Assembly (NCBI GenBank): GCA_963634795.1
Contig: CAVHDO010000035.1
Span: 1 to 13,418, forward strand
Length of the DNA stretch: 13,418 bases
Direction: 5' to 3'
Source of the DNA: UBA1822 sp963634795
GTDB taxonomy: Bacteria > Bacillota > Negativicutes > Veillonellales > Dialisteraceae
Under the pieces are notes generated by a model. That model made no database searches. It was not told the DNA's origin and saw nothing but the letters and a program-made list of their open reading frames with translations. Positions 1 through 5,536 of this stretch are shown in pieces. Both the position numbers and the translations under genes were made by a program. Each line of letters opens with the position of its first letter. Position 1 is the stretch's first letter.

Positions 1-425
1 GCAACTTTTACATCATGACGCATTCTTACCACGCAAGGCCGCGAGACGCGTCGGCGCCCCTCGGCGCTGTGCTTTTCTGGAAATGACGGCGCGAGCCTCG
101 GCGAATTTTGCACAGGCGGGCCTCCTTACAGAGAGCATGGCGGGGGATTCATAAGAGGCAAAGCGGTAGCGCTACGCGCGATTTTTATAAAAACAAATGC
201 GGCCGGAGGCCGCCACCGCTCAAGCCCTCCTTATTGGAGGAGGGTGGCGCGAAGCGCCGGGTGATGGGACGCCGAAGGCGCAATACAAAAATGTCGCGAA
301 GCGACACCGCTTAAAATTAAAAGCTAAAAGCTAACGGCTAATAACTATCTTGCGCCTGACCTAAAAAGCGAATCACCCTCTGACGTCTGACGTCTGACGT
401 CTGACGTCTGACCATCTGACGTCTC
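1..425 (-). repeat. Composite intergenic repeat, copy A (reverse orientation)
   Basis: No credible gene lies in the first 667 bases. Read on the minus strand, this stretch carries the same modules as 4838-5471 and 6818-7433. From right to left they are a CTGACGT heptamer array (380-422), a GCTAA-type heptamer array (315-349), a block bounded by inverted repeats (160-313), and the 5' part of the structured segment (1-130), which runs off the left edge of the window. The shared words GCAAAATTCGCC, GGCGCCGACGCG and GTGGTAAGAATGCGTCA identify that last module. Relative to its flanks the central block is inverted compared with the other two copies. Short open frames here are by-products of the repeat. 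Confidence 0.85.
160..313 (+). repeat. Block bounded by 12-bp inverted repeats, copy A
   Basis: The left end reads AAGCGGTAGCGC and the right end GCGACACCGCTT, whose reverse complement is AAGCGGTGTCGC (10 of 12 identical). Inside are an AT palindrome ATTTTTATAAAAA, a hairpin GCGGCC-GGA-GGCCGC (199-213), and short hairpins with GAA/TTC loops such as GGCGC-GAA-GCGCC and CGCC-GAA-GGCG. Size and terminal inverted repeats resemble a MITE-like or invertible unit. No target-site duplication was recognised. Confidence 0.6.
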
Positions 426-482
426 AATCCTGCCTGAGCAAACAGCCGAGTACGACATCCTGTGCACTGTGTACTGTGCACT
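315..482. repeat. Three heptanucleotide tandem arrays
   Basis: Three arrays of unrelated sequence all have a 7-bp period. At 315-349 there are five degenerate units (AATTAAA, AGCTAAA, AGCTAAC, GGCTAAT, AACTATC). At 380-407 there are four perfect CTGACGT units, followed by CTGACCA and, after one extra base, CTGACGT again up to 422. At 462-482 the units are GTGCACT, GTGTACT, GTGCACT. They end about 40 bp upstream of the -35 element of the arginine operon. Confidence 0.85.
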
Positions 483-521
483 TTCTCTCCGTCTGATTTT
501 TTCCCATTCACAAAAAAATAT

Positions 522-539
522 CTTGCATAATTATGCTTC
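522..539 (+). promoter_or_regulatory. Candidate ARG box 1 (ArgR operator)
   Basis: This 18-bp imperfect palindrome contains the perfect 12-bp palindrome GCATAATTATGC (525-536) centred at 530.5. It matches the TG-AT-wwww-AT-C core of the enterobacterial ARG box consensus (wnTGAATwwwwATTCAnw). It covers the -35 element. The partner box is centred exactly 20 bp downstream, the side-by-side spacing expected for an ArgR hexamer. Confidence 0.65.
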
Positions 540-551
540 GGAATGTATAAT
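523..551 (+). promoter_or_regulatory. Sigma-70-type promoter of the arginine operon
   Basis: TTGCAT at 523-528 (-35) is followed after exactly 17 bp by a perfect TATAAT at 546-551 (-10). Initiation is expected near 557-559, giving a leader of about 110 nt before the start codon at 668. It overlaps two candidate ArgR operators, so repression by arginine is the likely control. It is the only strong promoter seen ahead of the cluster. Confidence 0.75.
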
Positions 552-559
552 TATTTCAA
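542..559 (+). promoter_or_regulatory. Candidate ARG box 2 (ArgR operator)
   Basis: This box has the same ATAATTAT core as box 1 (547-554, centre 550.5), flanked by TGT on the left and TTCA on the right. It covers the -10 element and the expected start point, so binding here would block RNA polymerase. It is less symmetric than box 1. ArgR itself is not encoded in the window. Confidence 0.6.
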
Positions 560-667
560 TTTTATTTTTGGAAGTTTTCCCACGAGAAATATTTGTGGCA
601 TCTGAGTTGGTCTCAGAATTTCTTTTCGTTTCATTTTGTATAAATTTGCAAGAAAGAAGGGTTTGTT

Positions 668-1843
668 ATGCTGGAAGATACGATTAAAGCCGCGGTTTCC
701 GAAGTTTTGCCGAAGGTGGTGGAGTGGCGGCGGCATTTTCATCGGTTTCCGGAGTTGTCGGGGAAGGAAGTCGAGACATCGAAGTATATCCGGGAGCAGC
801 TGGCGGCGCTGGGGATTCCTTTTGAGACGGGGTTTTTTGAAACGGCGGTCTTGGGTGTGATTCAAGGCGGGAAGCCGGGGCGGACGGTGGCGCTGCGGGC
901 GGATATGGACGCGCTGCCGGTGACGGAGCAGACGGGGCTTCCTTTTGCGTCGGAAAATACGGGCGTGATGCACGCTTGCGGGCACGACAGTCACATGGCG
1001 ATTTTGCTCGGCGCGGCGGCGGTGCTGATGAAATTGAAAGATCAGATTGCCGGGACGGTGAAGCTGGTGTTTCAGCCGGCGGAGGAGGAGGCGGCGATTG
1101 GCGGCGGGCGTCATTTTGTCGAGAGTGGGAAGCTGGATGATGTTTCCGAAATTTACGGCCTCCACGTCTGGCCGGAGCTGCCTGTCGGCGTGGTCGGTTT
1201 GAAGCCGGGAAATCTGATGGCGGCGTCCGACCGTTTCTACGTCCACGTGAAGGGGAAATCGACGCACGCCGCGCAGCCGCACAATGGGACGGACGCGCTC
1301 GTCGCGGCGGCGCATTTCATCATCGACGTGCAGACGCTGATTTCCCGCGAAATGGATCCGATGGAAAATGTCGTGTGCACCATCGGTCTCATGAATGCGG
1401 GGACGCGCTACAATGTCGGCGTGGAGGACGCGTATCTGGAGGGGACGGTGCGCACGTACACGCCGGCGCTTCGCGACAAAATGGAGGCGCGGCTCGGAGA
1501 GATTTTGGCGGGGCTGGACGCGATGTTTGGCACACATTCGGAGCTTCGGTACGTGCGCGGGCACAGTGCGACAATCAATACGCCGGAGAAAATCAAATTC
1601 TTGCAGGAAATCGGGAAACAGTATCTGGGCGCCGAGCATATCACGGAGCCGCTGTTTCCTTCGATGTGCGCGGAGGATTTCTCGTCGTATCTGCAGAAAA
1701 TCCCGGGCGCATTTCTGTGGCTCGGCACGGGGAAACCGGGGACGCCGGCGCTGCACAATGCGAGTTTTGCGATTGACGAATCGATTTTGCCGCTCGGCGT
1801 GACGATGGAAGTGGCGGCGGTGATGGAAGCATTGAAAGAGTAA
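668..1843 (+). CDS. M20D-family amidohydrolase/deacylase in the arginine operon
   Basis: This is a di-metal amidase of peptidase family M20, subfamily D (hippurate hydrolase, IAA-amino-acid hydrolase, acetyl-diaminopimelate deacetylase group). The 391 residues carry the ordered family motifs: RADMDALPV (78-85), HACGHDSH with metal ligands Cys104 and His106, QPAEE with Glu139/Glu140, GLHVWP with His166, the dimerisation-domain motif KGKSTHAAQPH (195-205), and a C-terminal LHN with His363. It is cytoplasmic, with no signal peptide. The ATG follows an AGAAGG ribosome site (654-659). It is the first gene of the arginine cluster, 9 bp before argF. A role as N-acetylornithine or N-acetylcitrulline deacetylase is inferred from context: true ArgE is a different M20 branch, and neither argE nor argJ is in the window. 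It could instead be a general acyl-amino-acid hydrolase. Confidence 0.9.
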   Translation: MLEDTIKAAVSEVLPKVVEWRRHFHRFPELSGKEVETSKYIREQLAALGIPFETGFFETAVLGVIQGGKPGRTVALRADMDALPVTEQTGLPFASENTGVMHACGHDSHMAILLGAAAVLMKLKDQIAGTVKLVFQPAEEEAAIGGGRHFVESGKLDDVSEIYGLHVWPELPVGVVGLKPGNLMAASDRFYVHVKGKSTHAAQPHNGTDALVAAAHFIIDVQTLISREMDPMENVVCTIGLMNAGTRYNVGVEDAYLEGTVRTYTPALRDKMEARLGEILAGLDAMFGTHSELRYVRGHSATINTPEKIKFLQEIGKQYLGAEHITEPLFPSMCAEDFSSYLQKIPGAFLWLGTGKPGTPALHNASFAIDESILPLGVTMEVAAVMEALKE

Positions 1844-1852
1844 GAGGAAATT

Positions 1853-2863
1853 ATGCAATCTTTGAAACAGAAATCATTTTTGACGCTGGCGGATCTCACG
1901 CCGGAGGAATTTCAATATTATTTGGCGCTGTCGGCGAAATTGAAGAAGGATAAGCGGGAAGGAAAGGAAATCCAAACGCTTTCGGGGAAAAATTTCGCGC
2001 TCATTTTTGAAAAGGATTCGACGCGGACGCGATGCGCTTTTGAAGTGGCGGCGCGGGAGCAGGGTGCGGCGACGACGTATCTGGGGCCGACGGGGAGCCA
2101 AATCGGGAAAAAGGAATCGATAGCGGACACGGCGCGCGTCTTGGGCTCGATGTTCGATGCGATTGAATTTCGCGGTTTCGCGCAGGCGGCGGTCACGGAG
2201 CTTTCGGAAAAGGCGGGCGTCCCGGTGTGGAACGGGCTCACCGATTACGATCATCCGACGCAGACGCTCGCGAATTTCCTGACGCTGTCCGAGCATTTCC
2301 AAAAGCCGCTCTCGGAGATTTCTTTTGCGTACGTCGGGCACGGGCAGTCGAATATGGCGCATGCTCTCATGATGGGCGCGGCGCTCTGCGGTATGGATTT
2401 CCGAATCATCGGGCCGGCCGAATATTTCCCGGAGCCGGAATTTGTGGCGGCTTGCGAGGAGAAAGCGAAGGAAACGGGCGCGACTTTCACTTGCACGGAC
2501 GATGCGGAGGGCGGCGTGCAGGGGCTCGACGTGATTTACACGGGCGTGTGGGTGACGATGGGCGATCCGTACGAGCTCTGGGGCGAGCGCATTCAAAAAT
2601 TCCTGCCGTATCGCGTGACGGCGGACATGATTCACCGCACGGAAAATCCGGACACGGTCTTCTGTCACTGCTTGCCGGCGTTTCACAATACGGAAACGAA
2701 GGTCGGGAAGGACATTTTCGACCACTTCGGGCTGGACGGGATCGAAGTGACGGACGAAGTCTTTGAAGCGTCGTATTCGTTGGCGTTTCAGGAAGCGGCG
2801 AACCGTCTGCCGACCATCAAAGCCGTCATGGTGGCGAGTTTCGCCGATTATCCGCTGGAATGA
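1853..2863 (+). CDS. argF: Ornithine carbamoyltransferase-like protein with altered ornithine-binding loop
   Basis: It is predicted to transfer the carbamoyl group from carbamoyl phosphate to ornithine, giving citrulline. The 336 residues align almost end to end with E. coli ArgI/ArgF (334). Carbamoyl-phosphate residues are intact: STRTR at 56-60, HPTQ at 134-137, HCLP with Cys273, and Arg319 in AANR. The ornithine loop is not standard: E. coli has DVWVSMG (Asp231, Ser235, Met236), but this protein reads GVWVTMG (Gly231, Thr235, Met236). Asn167, a second ornithine contact, is kept (GQSNM). Asp231 binds the free alpha-amino group, so an acylated or otherwise changed substrate is possible; an active OTC with a relaxed pocket is the alternative. 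It sits between the M20 gene (9 bp gap) and argC (54 bp gap), with an AGAGGA ribosome site. Confidence 0.92.
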   Translation: MQSLKQKSFLTLADLTPEEFQYYLALSAKLKKDKREGKEIQTLSGKNFALIFEKDSTRTRCAFEVAAREQGAATTYLGPTGSQIGKKESIADTARVLGSMFDAIEFRGFAQAAVTELSEKAGVPVWNGLTDYDHPTQTLANFLTLSEHFQKPLSEISFAYVGHGQSNMAHALMMGAALCGMDFRIIGPAEYFPEPEFVAACEEKAKETGATFTCTDDAEGGVQGLDVIYTGVWVTMGDPYELWGERIQKFLPYRVTADMIHRTENPDTVFCHCLPAFHNTETKVGKDIFDHFGLDGIEVTDEVFEASYSLAFQEAANRLPTIKAVMVASFADYPLE

Positions 2864-2917
2864 AGGAAACTTTGACAGAATAAATTTTATTTTTCTTTAT
2901 ATAAAAGAGGAATCCGT

Positions 2918-3871
2918 ATGGCTGCTTTACCGAAAGTCTTCATCGTCGGGGAATCGGGCACGACCGGGCTGCGCTTGCAGGAGAGATTGTCCGCGCGCTC
3001 CGACCTCACTCTTTCACTTTTGCCGGAAGAAAAACGAAAGGATCACGAGACGATTCGCGCCTATGCGAAAGAGGCGGATTTGATGTTTCTGTGTCTGCCG
3101 GACGACGCGGCTCGCGAAATCGTGGAGGTCACGGCCGGCACGGGTATACGGATTTTGGACACGTCGACGGCGCATCGCACGCTGGACGACTGGGTCTACG
3201 GTTTCCCGGAGCTTTCGGACGCGCAGGGAAAAGCGATTGCGGCAGCAGAAAAAGTCGCGGTGCCGGGATGCCATGCGAGCGGCGCGATTGCGCTCTTGCA
3301 TCCGCTCGTTTCCGCCGGCGTCCTTCCCGCCGATTATCCGCTCCACGTCATTTCGCTCACCGGCTACAGCGGCGGCGGCAAGAAAATGATTCAGGAATAC
3401 GAGCACGAAAAAACGACGCCGCTCGAATCGCCGCGCCAGTACGGGTTATTGCAGAAACACAAACATTTGCCGGAAATCCAAAAAATTTGCGGTCTCGCCG
3501 AGAAACCGCTCTTCTCGCCGATTGTTTCCGATTTCTATTCCGGCATGGAAGTCACCGTCGGCCTCCACACGAATCGCCTCGCGGTGCCGGGGATGATGCC
3601 CGACGCGGTTCGCGAGATGTACCGCAAGCATTACGCGGGCGCGAAACTCATCACCGTCGCGCCGCTTTCGACGGAGGAAACGAACAAGCTGTACCTGGCG
3701 GCGAACACGAAGGCAGGCAAGGATAGCCTCACGATTTACGTTTCCGGAAACGAAGAGCGCCTCGAAGTGATTTCCGTTTTCGACAATTTGGGAAAGGGCG
3801 CGTCCGGCGCGGCGGTCGAATGCATGAATCTCATGCTCGGCCTTCCCGCGGAGACCGGATTGGTGCTGTGA
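2918..3871 (+). CDS. argC: N-acetyl-gamma-glutamyl-phosphate reductase, short type 2 form
   Basis: ArgC reduces N-acetylglutamyl-5-phosphate to N-acetylglutamate semialdehyde with NADPH, the third step of arginine synthesis. Its 317 residues match the shorter 'type 2' ArgC family rather than the common form of about 345 residues. The nucleotide-binding loop reads VGESGTTG (10-17), the usual type 2 GTTG signature. The catalytic cysteine is Cys118 in VPGCHASG, and the catalytic-histidine region is GLHTNRL near residue 236. The ATG is preceded by AAAGAGGA. It is transcribed with argF and argB (48 bp to argB). No truncation or frameshift is seen. Confidence 0.95.
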   Translation: MAALPKVFIVGESGTTGLRLQERLSARSDLTLSLLPEEKRKDHETIRAYAKEADLMFLCLPDDAAREIVEVTAGTGIRILDTSTAHRTLDDWVYGFPELSDAQGKAIAAAEKVAVPGCHASGAIALLHPLVSAGVLPADYPLHVISLTGYSGGGKKMIQEYEHEKTTPLESPRQYGLLQKHKHLPEIQKICGLAEKPLFSPIVSDFYSGMEVTVGLHTNRLAVPGMMPDAVREMYRKHYAGAKLITVAPLSTEETNKLYLAANTKAGKDSLTIYVSGNEERLEVISVFDNLGKGASGAAVECMNLMLGLPAETGLVL

Positions 3872-3919
3872 TTTTGAGGACGGGAAACCGTTTCCTCTGA
3901 TAAGAAAAAGGAGTGTGCG

Positions 3920-4774
3920 ATGGAAACCAGCAATGCGATTCGTGCGGAAATTTTGACGCAGGCCGTGCCGTATATCAAAGAATACCGGGGAAAATACGTG
4001 GTGGCCAAATACGGCGGCAACGCGATGACCGACCCCGTGCTGAAAAAGAATGTCATGCAGGACATTTTGCTCTTGCATCTAATCGGCGTGAATGTGATTC
4101 TCGTCCACGGCGGCGGGCCGGACATCAATGAAATGCTCGACGCGCTTCATATCGAGTCTCATTTTGAAAACGGGCTCCGCGTGACGGACGACGCGACGAT
4201 GGAAGTCGTGCAGATGGTTTTGGCCGGGAAGGTGAATAAGGGGCTCGTTTCCTATCTTTCCTCGTTGGGCGGGCTCGCCGTCGGCCTCTCCGGCATGGAC
4301 GGCGACATGATTCAGGTGCACACGAAAGATGAGAAACTCGGTCTCGTGGGTGAAATCGATCACGTCGATACCGGCATCATCGAAAATACGCTGAAAGGCG
4401 GCTACATTCCCGTCATTTCCTCCGTCGGCATCGATGAGCACGGGACGCCGCACAACATCAATGCGGACACGGTCGCCACGCGCGTCGCCGCCGCTCTCAA
4501 TGCGGAATGTCTCGTTTTCATGAGCAATATCGACGGTGTCCTGAAAGATCCGAGCGACAAGACGAGCCTCATCAAGCGCCTCACCGTCGCGGAGACGGAA
4601 GCACTCAAGGCGGACGGCACAATCGCGGGCGGCATGATCCCGAAAGTCGACGCCTGCACGGACGCCATACGCGACGGCGTGCAAAAAGTCTTTATCATCA
4701 ACGGGGAAATCCCCCACGCGCTCCTGATCGAGCTCTTGACGGATGAGGGGCTCGGGACGATGTTTGTGGAGTAA
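3920..4774 (+). CDS. argB: Acetylglutamate kinase, probably arginine-inhibited type
   Basis: ArgB phosphorylates N-acetylglutamate with ATP, the second step of arginine synthesis. The 284 residues show the amino-acid-kinase landmarks: KYGGNAM (Lys30), HGGGPDIN (63-70), GLRVTDD (Arg87), GLSGMDGDMI (122-131), NINADT (179-184) and Lys242. About 25 residues precede KYGG and resemble the mobile N-terminal helix that links dimers into the arginine-sensitive hexamer. The C-terminus (LTDEGLGTM) also matches arginine-sensitive kinases. Arginine would then inhibit the pathway at the protein level as well as through the operators at 522-559. A good AAAGGAG site lies at 3906-3912. A heptamer array begins 15 bp after its stop codon. 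Confidence 0.96.
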   Translation: METSNAIRAEILTQAVPYIKEYRGKYVVAKYGGNAMTDPVLKKNVMQDILLLHLIGVNVILVHGGGPDINEMLDALHIESHFENGLRVTDDATMEVVQMVLAGKVNKGLVSYLSSLGGLAVGLSGMDGDMIQVHTKDEKLGLVGEIDHVDTGIIENTLKGGYIPVISSVGIDEHGTPHNINADTVATRVAAALNAECLVFMSNIDGVLKDPSDKTSLIKRLTVAETEALKADGTIAGGMIPKVDACTDAIRDGVQKVFIINGEIPHALLIELLTDEGLGTMFVE

Positions 4775-4789
4775 AACAGATAAAAAATA

Positions 4790-5005
4790 GGGAAGAGGGA
4801 AGAGGGAAGAGGAGCGCGGCTTTTTTCTTGCTTGGCTTTGGTGGCGTTTGAGGCAAAGACGTCAGACATCAGAAGTCAGACGTCAGATGACGTGCTTGGA
4901 TTTTGCGCCAGGCGCGAGATAGTTATTAGCTTTTAGCCGTTAGCTGTTAGACAAAAGCGGTAGCGCTAAAGGGGCTTGGAGCTATGAGCCGGGAGCTTGG
5001 AGCAG
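4790..5005. repeat. Four heptanucleotide tandem arrays (copy B)
   Basis: Every array has a strict 7-bp period. At 4790-4810 there are three perfect GGGAAGA units. At 4861-4888 the units are GTCAGAC, ATCAGAA, GTCAGAC, GTCAGAT. At 4916-4950 they are GAGATAG, TTATTAG, CTTTTAG, CCGTTAG, CTGTTAG. At 4971-5005 they are GGGGCTT, GGAGCTA, TGAGCCG, GGAGCTT, GGAGCAG. The last three recur in the same order after argD. Confidence 0.88.
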
Positions 5006-5152
5006 AGAGGTATTGCCCGGCGGCGATGATTTTTATAAAAAATCGCGCGAAGCGCACACCGAAGAAGCATTCCTTTGGAGGAAGGTGCCCGAAGGGCGGA
5101 TGATGGGACGCCGAAGGCGTAATATAAAAATGTCGCGAAGCGCCACCGCTTT
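4954..5152 (+). repeat. Block bounded by inverted repeats, copy B
   Basis: The left end reads AAGCGGTAGCGC (4955-4966) and the right end GCGCCACCGCTT (5140-5151). The internal order matches copy A: AT palindrome, hairpins with GAA/TTC loops, GATGGGACGCCGAAGGCG, then the tail TGTCGCGAAGCG. The flanks are in the opposite orientation relative to copy A. A GGAGCTT-type heptamer array sits just inside the left end. Confidence 0.6.
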
Positions 5153-5186
5153 TTTTATGACTTTTACGCAAAGCAACGCGCAAGGA

Positions 5187-5471
5187 GGCCCGCCTGTGCA
5201 AAATTCGCCAGCTCCGCGTCGACCATCTCCGAAAAAGCAAAGCGCCGAGGGGCGCCGACGCGTCTCGCGGCCTTGCGTGGTAAGAATGCGTCAGGATGTA
5301 AAAGTCTCGCGTATCGGTGACGTTAGCATTGGCAAGGCCGAGCGGCGGCGCCCCTGAGTGGCGGCGAATTTTGCCCTGGCGGCGGCTTCTTTCTCTTGCT
5401 TCGTTCTCTTTCTTCCCCGGGGAAGAAAGAGAATGAAGTGCTGTAAGGAGTGCAGTGGGGAAGCACCCCAC
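5187..5471 (+). ncRNA. Candidate structured RNA or structured repeat, copy B
   Basis: A closing helix P1 pairs CCGCC (5190-5194) with GGCGG (5378-5382) and GCAAAATTCGCC (5198-5209) with GGCGAATTTTGC (5363-5374). Inside, P2 pairs CGCGTCG (5215-5221) with CGACGCG (5256-5262) and encloses P3, GCGCC (5242-5246) with GGCGC (5251-5255). P4 pairs 5268-5276 with 5332-5340 and stacks towards P5, AATGC (5285-5289) with GCATT (5326-5330). Downstream are P6, a 20-bp stem (5399-5418 with 5419-5438) built on a perfect 30-bp palindrome, and P7, GTGGGG-AAGCA-CCCCAC (5455-5471). The second copy keeps these helices with compensatory changes in P3, P4 and P6. It ends 65 bp before argD. No promoter was identified, so transcription may come from upstream. 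Function is unknown. Confidence 0.55.
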
Positions 5472-5536
5472 CTGATTTTACATTAAAAGGTGCAAATCCG
5501 CGCTTTTGCGTTTTTGTGTAAGGAGGAAAATTCAAA

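Larger units (their letters stand above)
4838..5471 (+). repeat. Composite intergenic repeat, copy B
   Basis: This is the gene-free stretch between argB and argD. It aligns collinearly with 6818-7433, so argD is flanked by direct repeats of over 600 bp. The order is a GTCAGAC heptamer array, a TTAGC-type heptamer array, the inverted-repeat-bounded block (4954-5152), and the structured segment (5187-5471). This copy keeps an inner hairpin module (about 5040-5115, including GCCC-GAA-GGGC) that the copy after argD lacks. The remaining bases up to 5536 hold the argD ribosome site. Open frames here on either strand show no recognisable protein features. Confidence 0.88.

Noticed and set aside
108..314. 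68-codon plus-strand open frame in repeat copy A, and the related one at 5013-5357
   Set aside because: It translates the inverted-repeat block and its hairpins; basic low-complexity product, no credible ribosome site.
380..422. CRISPR array
   Set aside because: The units are 7 bp with no spacers; this is a simple tandem repeat.
551..1858. 435-codon minus-strand open frame opposite the M20 gene
   Set aside because: It is an antisense shadow of a clearly conserved gene; composition is Arg/His-rich without domain features.
1874..2725. 283-codon minus-strand open frame opposite argF
   Set aside because: It is antisense to a gene with all carbamoyltransferase motifs and looks like random reversed coding sequence.
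1853..2863. Knotted acetyl- or succinylornithine carbamoyltransferase
   Set aside because: The protein aligns closely with E. coli OTC throughout and I see no extra proline-rich knot loop; only the substrate loop differs, so at most the specificity is changed.
2872..2905. Internal promoter before argC (perfect TTGACA at 2872-2877)
   Set aside because: The only good -10 candidates (2898-2905) are 20 bp or more away, and the resulting transcript would start at or after the ribosome binding site.
4947..5471. 174-codon minus-strand open frame in repeat copy B, and the similar one at 7013-7435
   Set aside because: The two resemble each other only because the DNA repeats are alike; the frame runs through hairpins and heptamer arrays and shows no protein-level motif.
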